This document shows, piece by piece, positions 6,968 to 13,149 of a stretch of DNA of 13,149 bases (positions within the stretch are counted from its first letter, which is position 1; the number at the start of each line of letters is the position of its first letter). A program made the translations under genes and the position numbers. Source of the stretch: Silvanigrellales bacterium (GTDB lineage Bacteria; Bdellovibrionota_B; Oligoflexia; Silvanigrellales; Silvanigrellaceae); the NCBI GenBank assembly GCA_028285285.1, contig JANQPW010000752.1:1-13149 (forward strand), in the 5' to 3' direction. The notes under the pieces are model-generated. The model had not been told where the DNA came from. It searched no databases and saw only the letters and a list, made by a program, of their open reading frames with translations.

Positions 6968-6995
6968 TTGTTTTCCATTCTCTGTTCGTTTAAAT
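6968..6995 (+). promoter_or_regulatory. Weak candidate promoter of the LolA-like/FtsX/ABC operon
   Basis: TTGTTT (6968-6973) and TTAAAT (6990-6995) are separated by 16 bases and match the sigma70 boxes at three and four positions. A weak core right beside palindromes would fit activator-dependent control. This is a guess from position. Confidence 0.3.
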
Positions 6996-7021
6996 TCACG
7001 CTGTCATAAAGGAGCGTGAAG

Positions 7022-7834
7022 ATGCGATCAACCCACAGTTTTTCCGCCTTGGCGGCTTGTCTTATCTTTCCGTTTGGCAGTTCTTTTGCCCTTTCCCTGT
7101 TGGGTCAGGTGGCCTTGGCCCAGCAAATGGAAGCACAGAAAAGCTCTCCTGAGGCGATTATGGATCGCCTGGACACCCTTTATCGGACCGACTCGAGCCG
7201 GGCGAAAGTAACTGTGGAAATCGTCAATAAGCGTTATCAACGAAAACTCGAGATGAGCATTGTCACTCTTGGGCAAGACTACAGTTTGATCACCATCACG
7301 AACCCGCGCAAAGAACGTGGGGTCACGACACTCAAACGAAAAACCGAGATTTGGAACTATCTTCCGAAGATCCGCCGGAAGGTGAGGCTGCCACCTTCAA
7401 TGATGAGTGAGTCTTGGATGGGGAGCGATCTCACCAACGACGACCTCGTTCGTGAGGTGAGCTGGAAACGGGACTACACCCATACAATCGACAATGAATT
7501 GGCAAACAAAGGTCAAATTTGTGTGTCGAGTGTTCCTAAAGAAGATGTCCCCATTGCCTGGTCGCGGGTGCTGACCTGTGTCAATGGTGGTAGCAGCCTT
7601 CCCGAGCGGCAGGATTTTTTCGATGAAAAGCAACGCCTGGCCCGACGAATGAGTTTCGGAGACGTCAAAGAAATGGGCGGTCGGACAATTCCCTCAAAAC
7701 TCACCGTGGAGCCCCAACTTGAGGAGGATAAGGGCCAATCGACAACCCTGACATACCTTGAGATCGACTTCGACGCCCCGGTCAAAGAATCGGAGTTTCA
7801 GGTGTCTAGGCTTGGTTCGGGATCTCTCAAATGA
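7022..7834 (+). CDS. LolA-like outer-membrane lipoprotein-sorting protein
   Basis: A 270-residue periplasmic protein. The ATG at 7022 is chosen because AAGGAG (7009-7014) lies 7 bases ahead; the in-frame GTG at 7016 is too close to it. The signal peptide ends after QVALA (residue 33). The mature part matches the LolA-like family found beside FtsX or MMPL transporters: SPEAIMDRLDTLYR (42-55), then strands with 'TEIWNYLPKIRRKVRLPP' (108-125) and 'MGSDLTNDDLVRE' (133-145), the family's most recognisable motifs. Such proteins form a half-open barrel with a greasy cavity that carries lipids or lipoproteins across the periplasm. Two cysteines (167 and 186) could pair. It is the first gene of a five-gene operon and overlaps the first permease gene by ATGA. 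It is not true LolA, and the cargo is unknown. Confidence 0.85.
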   Translation: MRSTHSFSALAACLIFPFGSSFALSLLGQVALAQQMEAQKSSPEAIMDRLDTLYRTDSSRAKVTVEIVNKRYQRKLEMSIVTLGQDYSLITITNPRKERGVTTLKRKTEIWNYLPKIRRKVRLPPSMMSESWMGSDLTNDDLVREVSWKRDYTHTIDNELANKGQICVSSVPKEDVPIAWSRVLTCVNGGSSLPERQDFFDEKQRLARRMSFGDVKEMGGRTIPSKLTVEPQLEEDKGQSTTLTYLEIDFDAPVKESEFQVSRLGSGSLK

Positions 7835-9078
7835 GCCCACTTGACCCCAGCGGAGTCGCAAACCTTGCGTTCAAGAATCTCTGGCGCAATCGTTCACGCA
7901 CTTTACTCACTGCTTCCATGACTTTTTTTGGCTCCTTTCTTGCCTGTCTCACTCTCGCATTTGGCACCGGCTCTTATGCAGACATTATAGATCTCATCAC
8001 AGACAGCGGTCTTGGGGACGCGCAAATCCTGAAGGACTCCTATCAAGAAAAGAGTGATTTCTACGAGACCCTCGCCTTTGGAGCGGATTCGTCTCTGAAG
8101 CGTTTTCTCGACGACAGCGGTGTGCTTTATGCGCCTCGTTCCGAGTCTGCGGGAGTCCTGGCTTCAGAGCGGGAGTCGGTAGGAGTTTTGATCACCGGGG
8201 TTGATACGGAAAGAGACTCTACGGTTGTGCGTTTGAGTGAGTCGGTGGTTGAAGGAAGCTTTTTGAACTCCAAATCCGTAAGTTCAGAAACACTCCCTGT
8301 GGTTCTCGGCGTTACCCTTGCAAGCAAACTGAACGCTTCAGTGGGCACGGAGCTATCGTTTTTGGGGCAAGGCGCAGATGGCTCCTTGGTGGCCGAGCTG
8401 TTTTCAGTGTCAGGAATTTTTGATTTGGGAAGCCCCGATTTGAATTATCGCGCAATATTCATTCCGCTTCCCTTGTTTCAAGAGATCATGGTGCAACCGG
8501 ATCAGGTGCACCGCCTGCTTCTCAAAGAGTCTGAGGGAAAGCCCCTTCCAGTGGAGAAGATTGAGAGTTTTCTCGAGAGAGAGTCTCCAGGTGTTTCTGT
8601 TTTTTCTTGGAACGAAATGGCGCCCGAGCTTGCAACTTCTATAGAGGCCGATCGTCGGGGGAATGTGGTTTTTTTGGCGTTTGTTTTGATTGTTGTGCTG
8701 CTCGGAGTGTCGAACACGATGATGATGTCGGCCTTTGAAAGAACACGCGAAACTGCTTTGTTGAAAGCACTGGGCACTTCCAATGGGAGACTTTACGCAC
8801 TGTTTCTTTTGGAGTCTTTTTTTCTCGTTGGTGCCAGCAGTGTTCTGGGAGCTGTTTTGAGTGTCTCTCTGGTACCCTTTCTCTCCATATCGTTGGGAGA
8901 AGAAGGCTTCTCGTGGGCTGGTGTGGTTATTCGTGAGATGAGTGCTCGCAATAGTTTCGAAGACATCGCTGTTGTTGTGGTGAGTGTGGTTGCTGCGGCT
9001 CTTCTCGCCTCTTTGCTTCCTGTGACTCGGGTTATCCGCATGCCTGTCACCACTGCATTGAGAGAGGCGGAGCAATGA
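7831..9078 (+). CDS. FtsX-family ABC transporter permease (first of two)
   Basis: A 415-residue inner-membrane protein with the layout of MacB/LolC/LolE-type permeases. One membrane helix lies near 25-47 after the amphipathic start (FKNLWRNRSRTLLTASM). A large periplasmic domain (about 48-275) follows, then three more helices near 278-300, 321-350 and 378-397. The motif ERTRETALLKALGTS (303-317) between helices 2 and 3 is the FtsX-domain signature that contacts the ATPase. The C-terminus 'MPVTTALREAE' is also typical. Its ATG overlaps the stop of the LolA-like gene, and its stop overlaps the next permease gene. The two different permeases suggest a heterodimeric transporter like LolC-LolE that passes a lipid-like cargo to the LolA-like carrier. 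The periplasmic domain should determine specificity; I cannot tell the cargo from it. Confidence 0.9.
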   Translation: MSPLDPSGVANLAFKNLWRNRSRTLLTASMTFFGSFLACLTLAFGTGSYADIIDLITDSGLGDAQILKDSYQEKSDFYETLAFGADSSLKRFLDDSGVLYAPRSESAGVLASERESVGVLITGVDTERDSTVVRLSESVVEGSFLNSKSVSSETLPVVLGVTLASKLNASVGTELSFLGQGADGSLVAELFSVSGIFDLGSPDLNYRAIFIPLPLFQEIMVQPDQVHRLLLKESEGKPLPVEKIESFLERESPGVSVFSWNEMAPELATSIEADRRGNVVFLAFVLIVVLLGVSNTMMMSAFERTRETALLKALGTSNGRLYALFLLESFFLVGASSVLGAVLSVSLVPFLSISLGEEGFSWAGVVIREMSARNSFEDIAVVVVSVVAAALLASLLPVTRVIRMPVTTALREAEQ

Positions 9079-10349
9079 GTTCTTTACAGATCCGATGGGG
9101 GCTCTATTTTCGGCTTGCCTGGAGAAACATCTGGAGACGAAAGATCCGCACTCTGATCACGACCCTGTCAATCAGTCTGGGCACGGGCATGCTGATTTTT
9201 GTCATCGCCTTTGGTGATGGTTTCAAAAAAGATATGTACCAGCGATATACGGGAGTGTGGGTTGGTCATGCCCAGATTCATGGTGAGGGTTACAACCCTG
9301 CTGCCTCCTCCTATCCGCTGATCGGCAGCGAGTACCCTCTGACTCAAGAAGATCTTGAAGCAGGGGAGCATATCGTTGCAGCCTCACCACGTCTTTTCGC
9401 GGATGGTCTTTTGTCTATTGGTTCAAGACGCTCACCCGTGCGCATTATCGGAGTTTCTCTTGAAGGCGAAAAGGCAGTGGCCCGTTGGTGGAGAGGGCTT
9501 CGTGATGGTGAGCTGGTGCTGGGAGAGCGGGGTTTATTGCTCGGTTATAAAGTAGCTGAGGAGCTTGAGGTTGCGGTGGGTGACAAACTCGTTTTGTCGA
9601 CATCGCAACACGACGGTAGTGGTCTGGCAAGCCGCTCCCTAAAAGTCGCTGGGATTCTGAAAACGGGAGTTGCCGCTCTTGATGAGCTCGGCGGCGTTCT
9701 CACGCTGCGCGGTTTTCGGGAGGCAACGGGCGTGAGCCACGGCGTTCACGAGTGGGTTGTGAAAACGGATCTTCTCGACAGGGAGTACCGACTTGACACC
9801 GAAACTCTGGTGGCAACAACACCCCCTTTGAAAAGCTCTTCAGAGGCTCTTGTGGTGGAGAGTTGGGATGAAGTCCAAGCTGGTTCGCGATTGATTTTTG
9901 AAATGCAAGAGAAATTTGTTTGGATCATGATCTTTGCGATTCTCGTGGTCGTTTCTTTGGGAGTTCTCAATGCCATCACAATGAGCTTTTTAGAACGCAC
10001 GTCGGAGGTGGGAGTCATGAGGGCACTGGGAACTCGAGCATCCGAAATGGGTTGGATGGTCTTCTTTGAGGGTTGTTTGCTTGCCCTCCTGGGGGTTTTG
10101 GGGGCCTGCACTTTGGCTGCACTGTTCATATTTGGAGTCTTTCGGCGTGGAATTGATCTGGGTTCGGACGCAGAGTTTCAGGGGCTGGTGCTCAGTGATG
10201 CCATCATTCCTGTGTTGAATATCGAAATGACTCTGATGATTCTCGCTTTGACCATCGTTTTTGTGTTGGGCTCTGCATTTTTGGTTGTTCGCCGAGCGGT
10301 ACAACTGCAGCCCATTGATGCTCTGACGAGGAGGAAGGAGTCGGGATGA
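9075..10349 (+). CDS. FtsX-family ABC transporter permease (second of two)
   Basis: A 424-residue inner-membrane protein, second half of the presumed heterodimer. The start LAWRNIWRRKIRTLITTLSI (14-33) leads into helix 1 (25-47). The periplasmic domain spans about 48-280, and helices 2-4 lie near 281-303, 326-355 and 384-405. The coupling motif ERTSEVGVMRALGT (307-320) is closer to the family consensus than in the first permease, and the end QPIDALTRR is the usual FtsX tail. The periplasmic domain differs clearly from that of its neighbour, so the pair is not a recent duplication. It overlaps both neighbours by ATGA, so the subunits are probably made in fixed ratio. Substrate unknown. Confidence 0.9.
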   Translation: MSSLQIRWGLYFRLAWRNIWRRKIRTLITTLSISLGTGMLIFVIAFGDGFKKDMYQRYTGVWVGHAQIHGEGYNPAASSYPLIGSEYPLTQEDLEAGEHIVAASPRLFADGLLSIGSRRSPVRIIGVSLEGEKAVARWWRGLRDGELVLGERGLLLGYKVAEELEVAVGDKLVLSTSQHDGSGLASRSLKVAGILKTGVAALDELGGVLTLRGFREATGVSHGVHEWVVKTDLLDREYRLDTETLVATTPPLKSSSEALVVESWDEVQAGSRLIFEMQEKFVWIMIFAILVVVSLGVLNAITMSFLERTSEVGVMRALGTRASEMGWMVFFEGCLLALLGVLGACTLAALFIFGVFRRGIDLGSDAEFQGLVLSDAIIPVLNIEMTLMILALTIVFVLGSAFLVVRRAVQLQPIDALTRRKESG

Positions 10350-11035
10350 GCTCATTGTCTGAAGAAATCGCTGTGGAACTGCGGAATGTGAGCAAGATCT
10401 ATCAGCGAGAAAACGAAGCGGTCCATGCTCTCGATCAATTCTCGCTCCAGGTGAAAAAAGGGGAGTTTTTGGCCCTTGCAGGACCTTCTGGCAGTGGTAA
10501 GTCCACAGCGCTCCACCTCATTGGTGCTTTGGATGTGCCCTCCAGCGGAGAAATACTTCTGAGTGGCAAATCCATTGAATCGCTGAGTGAGGCTGAACGC
10601 ACGGAATTGCGCCGTGAACAGCTGGGCTTCGTCTTTCAGTCGTTCAATCTCATTCCGGTGCTCACTGCCTCAGAAAATGTCGACTATGTGTTGCAACTGC
10701 AAGGGCTTGGGGCCGAAGAGCGCAAGCAAAGAGTGGAGGGCGTCCTGAAAGCGGTGGGGCTTGGCGACCGTGCGCATCACTATCCCGCCCAGCTCTCAGG
10801 AGGGCAACAACAGCGAGTGGCCATTGCTCGAGCTATCGTGGGGCACCCTGCTCTTGTTCTTGCAGATGAGCCCACGGCCAATCTAGACTCTCGCACTGGT
10901 CTGGCCCTCATCGAAATGATGATTGAGCTCAATGAACAAAAAAGCATCACCTTTGTTTTTTCCACCCATGATCAAAAGATCCTCGACAAGGCTCACCGTG
11001 TGGTGCTGCTTGAAGATGGCAGGCGGGTTTCATGA
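10346..11035 (+). CDS. ABC transporter ATP-binding protein (LolD/MacB-like)
   Basis: A complete 229-residue ATPase with every expected motif: Walker A GPSGSGKST (46-54), Q-loop Gln98 in FVFQSFNLIP, signature LSGGQQQRVAIARA (150-163), Walker B VLADEP with Glu175, D-loop NLDS (179-182) and switch His208 in STHD. The sequence 'FNLIPVLTASENV' is characteristic of the LolD/MacB/FtsE subfamily that pairs with FtsX-type permeases and drives a mechanical stroke rather than moving cargo through a channel. It acts on the cytoplasmic face of the inner membrane, surely with the two permeases encoded just upstream. Its start overlaps the second permease stop by ATGA, and its stop overlaps the next gene the same way. 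I give no gene symbol because the cargo is unknown and true lolD would need genome context. Confidence 0.95.
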   Translation: MSSLSEEIAVELRNVSKIYQRENEAVHALDQFSLQVKKGEFLALAGPSGSGKSTALHLIGALDVPSSGEILLSGKSIESLSEAERTELRREQLGFVFQSFNLIPVLTASENVDYVLQLQGLGAEERKQRVEGVLKAVGLGDRAHHYPAQLSGGQQQRVAIARAIVGHPALVLADEPTANLDSRTGLALIEMMIELNEQKSITFVFSTHDQKILDKAHRVVLLEDGRRVS

Positions 11036-12357
11036 GAGGAAGTCTTTTCAGAGGGCTATTTTCGCTGTTGCCGGCTGCGTGTGTTTTTGTTTGCTCCATC
11101 GGAAATAGGGAAGCATGGGCCGAAACTGAAGTTTCATATGGGGTTCGTTTGGCGCCGGTGTTTGCCTTTTATGATTTGCCGGTGTTACCCATCGTGAGTG
11201 GTGAAAATCAGCTTTCTGCGTCTCGCTTTCCGGCACAGACCGCCTTGGAGGTGTTTTCAGGGCGCTGGAGTCTGCTGGCACGTTACACTTTGCAGTATGA
11301 GCTCTTTTCTGGGTCTCGCCTGCTTGCATTGGGCATCACGTCGGCGCTCAAGCCAAAGCGCCTAAGACTCACGAATAGACCTGTCGCTCTCTGGCTGTCT
11401 CAAGATGAAAAAGCTGTGCTGAGCGATGAGGTCGATCGTCTCGTTGTTTCTTGGGAAGGAGAGTCTCTCAGTGTTTCTTTTGGGCGACAGCCATTGAGTT
11501 TTGGGCATGCGCTCTTGATTCCAATTGCCGATGTGTTTTTTCCGCTGGGAAGCACTGCGAGTGCCAGTGAAGCAAAAACGGCTGTGGATGCGTTGACAAT
11601 GCGTCTCAGGGTAAATCTCTTAGGCGACTCCCATTTTCAGTGGGGAGTGCTGCCCTCTGTAGCAACCTTCTCTGGGGACAGTTCCGAGGAGGAATCTGAA
11701 TTTAAGCCACTTGGTTTTGTGTCTGCAACCGCCTATTGGGGAGAGTTTGATGCTTTTCTTCTCTTTGCTCAAGAAAAAGCACGGAGCCTTGCAGCTGCGG
11801 GAGTGGGAGCGGGCTTGGGGTCGGTCACCCTATTTGGGGATGCTGTCTTAATGCTCATGTCTGATGTTGAGGTGTTTCGCGAGGATGGGACAGGAAATTT
11901 CTTCAAAGAGCAATTGGTCGGAATGCGAGGTGTCGGGGGGGCCACCGCTTCGCTCTTAGAAGACACCTCTCTTCAGGCCGAAGTTGCTTTTGCCAATTCA
12001 GATGTTGTCGACTTTGTTTCTGCCGCTGAAGATCGGAGCTGGATTCCTGAAAACGAGTTTCAAAGACGTGATCCCTTGATTGTGTCGTTGTCGGTTGAGA
12101 CATCTTTTCAAATGAACAAGACCCTTCAATTTAGCATGGCTTGGAGTCCAGAATCGACGATAGACTCCAGCAGAGACTCTTACGGAAGCACAACCTCTCC
12201 ATCTGTGCTTCAAGATTGGGTCGACCTACAGTCTTCCCTCACATGGGACCTTGATGATCGCAGTCTTTGGCAGATCATATACTCACAGAGTCGCTCCGAT
12301 TCGTTGAAGGAGCGAAAGGCCCAGGTGTTTGTGACCACTTTGGTGACGGAGTTTTGA
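11032..12357 (+). CDS. Secreted putative outer-membrane beta-barrel protein
   Basis: A 441-residue exported protein. The signal peptide MRGSLFRGLFSLLPAACVFV runs to a likely cleavage after EAWA (residue 30). The mature part is rich in short alternating polar and hydrophobic stretches of about 10 residues with turns rich in Gly, Asp and Ser. It ends VFVTTLVTEF, a terminal Phe with the alternation expected of a last barrel strand recognised by the Bam machine. There is no long hydrophobic helix after the signal. I do not recognise the family; it may belong among the alginate-export or DUF1302-like barrels. It is last in the operon and overlaps the ATPase gene by ATGA, so it is probably the outer-membrane component of the same system: an acceptor, exit or cargo-dependent channel. 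No plus-strand terminator is visible after it. Confidence 0.7.
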   Translation: MRGSLFRGLFSLLPAACVFVCSIGNREAWAETEVSYGVRLAPVFAFYDLPVLPIVSGENQLSASRFPAQTALEVFSGRWSLLARYTLQYELFSGSRLLALGITSALKPKRLRLTNRPVALWLSQDEKAVLSDEVDRLVVSWEGESLSVSFGRQPLSFGHALLIPIADVFFPLGSTASASEAKTAVDALTMRLRVNLLGDSHFQWGVLPSVATFSGDSSEEESEFKPLGFVSATAYWGEFDAFLLFAQEKARSLAAAGVGAGLGSVTLFGDAVLMLMSDVEVFREDGTGNFFKEQLVGMRGVGGATASLLEDTSLQAEVAFANSDVVDFVSAAEDRSWIPENEFQRRDPLIVSLSVETSFQMNKTLQFSMAWSPESTIDSSRDSYGSTTSPSVLQDWVDLQSSLTWDLDDRSLWQIIYSQSRSDSLKERKAQVFVTTLVTEF

Positions 12358-12470
12358 TCGATCCCTGCTCTCTCCAGACAGATCCTAGATAAAAATGTTT
12401 TTTCTTGGTGGCTGAGATGTCATTGCCTTGGGCAGATTCATCTGTGAGGTCCGTGGTTCGGTCAAATAAA
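12358..12470. other. Intergenic stretch between operon end and tRNA terminator
   Basis: About 110 bases with no credible gene. An AT-rich patch (12392-12406) has a T run but no stem before it, so I do not call it a terminator for the plus-strand operon. Confidence 0.5.
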
Positions 12471-12507
12471 AGCCCGCTTCATTCACCATTCAGTGTTGAA
12501 GCGGGCT
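12462..12507 (-). terminator. Rho-independent terminator of tRNA-His
   Basis: On the minus strand, AGCCCGCTTCA (12507-12497) pairs perfectly over 11 bases with TGAAGCGGGCT (12481-12471) around a 15-base loop, and TTTTATTTG follows. The T tract is only on the minus-strand side, so it serves the tRNA and not the operon that arrives from the left. Confidence 0.9.
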
Positions 12508-12516
12508 CCTCAATTC

Positions 12517-12593
12517 TGGGGTGGCTGACGGGATTTGAACCCGCGAATGATGGAATCACAATCCATTGTCTTAACCACTTGACTACAGCCACC
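12517..12593 (-). tRNA. tRNA-His (GTG anticodon)
   Basis: A 77-base tRNA on the minus strand. The acceptor stem pairs GTGGCTG with CAGCCAC. The extra 5' G that marks histidine tRNAs (position -1) faces C73, and the CCA end is encoded. The anticodon stem ATGGA/TCCAT closes a seven-base loop TTGTGAT with anticodon GTG. The T-loop carries GTTCAAATC. It closely resembles E. coli tRNA-His. A terminator follows and a promoter precedes it, so it is transcribed alone. No phage-like duplicate of its 3' end is visible in the window. Confidence 0.97.
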
Positions 12594-12605
12594 GTGTGAC
12601 TCTTG

Positions 12606-12634
12606 CGAATAGCCGACAGGGAGGGCTTCGTCAA
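12606..12634 (-). promoter_or_regulatory. Promoter of tRNA-His
   Basis: On the minus strand, TTGACG (12634-12629) and TATTCG (12611-12606) are separated by exactly 17 bases, with the -10 box 12 bases before the tRNA. The -35 box is near perfect and the -10 box is weak. Confidence 0.6.
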
Positions 12635-12727
12635 GCAAAGTGAGCGGTTGGCGCGGCTCGTGGGCTCGCTTCTGGGAAGGGAGTCATGTTAAACTCCTGA
12701 AAATTCAGTCTGTTTGAAATCAAAAGT

Positions 12728-12733
12728 GAGGTG
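12728..12733 (+). promoter_or_regulatory. Ribosome binding site of the methyltransferase-like gene
   Basis: GAGGTG, 5 bases ahead of the GTG at 12739. It favours that start over the internal ATG at 12799. Confidence 0.5.
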
Positions 12734-12738
12734 ACAGT

Positions 12739-13149
12739 GTGGGCAGAACCGCTGAAATCACGTCCTCCGTTCAACAGTCCAGTTCCGCTTCTTCCCGAAT
12801 GGCCCAATTTTACAACGTCTTCCCCTACCCGGGCCGATCATTCTTCGTTCTGCCTCATGCAGCCAACATGATGCTTTCGCATGTGGGTTTTTGTCGGATC
12901 TTGGCGGTCGGACGCCCCGACCTTGCTTTGAGAATCTGGAAAGCCTTCCACCCCAGTCGCTTTTATTTGCGTCTTGGTCGCGTGAGTCAAAGTGAAAAAC
13001 GCGAGCTGAGTCAGGCCATGGAGCACCTTGCCGGATCCAACCTGAAAATGCTGCTGGCGGGGTGCGGCACCGATGAGCCAGTGCTGCACGCAGCGCTGCA
13101 CCCCCTTTGCCGAATCGATGCGGTTGATGTGAGCGCTCACAGTCTTTGG
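12739..13149 (+). CDS. Class I SAM-dependent methyltransferase-like protein (truncated by window edge)
   Basis: Open for 137 codons from a GTG at 12739 to the window end, so it is only an N-terminal part. An in-frame TGA at 12727 limits the start. ATG 12799 (MAQFYNVFPYPG) is the alternative. After a variable N-terminus, residues 102-114 (LKMLLAGCGTDEP) form the glycine-rich SAM-binding motif I, and IDAVDVSAHSL (126-136) fits the second strand with an acidic residue that would hold the ribose. The form 'AGCGT...DVS..SL' is that of small-molecule or protein methyltransferases with an upstream 'YPYP' segment, here FPYPG. The catalytic and substrate-binding parts are missing, so the substrate cannot be named. 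It is divergent from tRNA-His across about 145 bases; an extended -10-like TGTTAAACT lies near 12688, with no clear -35. Confidence 0.75.
   Translation, partial: MGRTAEITSSVQQSSSASSRMAQFYNVFPYPGRSFFVLPHAANMMLSHVGFCRILAVGRPDLALRIWKAFHPSRFYLRLGRVSQSEKRELSQAMEHLAGSNLKMLLAGCGTDEPVLHAALHPLCRIDAVDVSAHSLW

Noticed and set aside
8410..9075. Open frame of 221 codons on the minus strand
   Set aside because: Antisense to the first FtsX permease; composition is a shadow of the real gene.
12517..12593. tRNA-His as an integration site
   Set aside because: No integrase gene and no repeat of the tRNA 3' end is visible in the window.
12405..12599. Short plus-strand open frame over the terminator and tRNA
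   Set aside because: It reads through the tRNA-His terminator and the tRNA itself.
12838..13140. Minus-strand open frame of 100 codons at the right edge
   Set aside because: Antisense to the frame with a clear SAM-binding motif.

Overview
The window reads as a chromosomal piece of a Gram-negative, envelope-rich bacterium. Almost every protein carries an export signal (Sec, lipoprotein or Tat). There is an outer-membrane barrel candidate, a LolA-like/FtsX/ABC operon, and a cytochrome c/Tat operon of the kind known from Planctomycetes, Myxobacteria and Bdellovibrio relatives. A Bdellovibrionota or other former deltaproteobacterial origin is my best guess, but it is inference from gene content. 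No marker gene in the window settles it. The tRNA-His has an encoded CCA end.

Left part (1-3113, minus strand): a three-gene operon. Transcription runs from a secreted protein with two CxxCH haem motifs (3113-1254), to a small lipoprotein (1246-575), to a Tat-exported DUF1501-like protein that starts at TTG and runs off the window (529-1). Together they look like a split version of the large 'DUF1592/DUF1588/DUF1585 plus cytochrome' proteins. A divergent XRE-type regulator (3371-4117) sits next to them. It has a clear sigma70 promoter, and the shared intergenic region holds a perfect 7-bp inverted repeat.

Middle part (4127-6877): a large lipoprotein on the minus strand (5842-4127) has motifs resembling the amidoligase / carboxylate-amine ligase fold. 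Divergent to it is a pair of small lipoprotein genes on the plus strand. The first has an in-frame TGA at codon 9, inside an otherwise perfect lipoprotein signal peptide. The second is intact.

Right part (7022-12357, plus strand): a tightly coupled five-gene operon of LolA-like periplasmic protein, two FtsX-type permeases, a LolD-like ATPase and a secreted putative outer-membrane barrel. All four junctions are 4-base ATGA overlaps. The natural reading is an envelope lipid or lipoprotein transport machine: an inner-membrane ABC extractor, a periplasmic carrier and an outer-membrane acceptor or exit. A palindromic region lies just upstream.

Right edge: a tRNA-His gene on the minus strand with its own promoter and Rho-independent terminator, then a divergent plus-strand gene cut by the window end whose product has the SAM-binding motif of class I methyltransferases. 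I saw no insertion sequence, CRISPR array, integrase or phage gene. No gene-free stretch exceeds about 260 bases.
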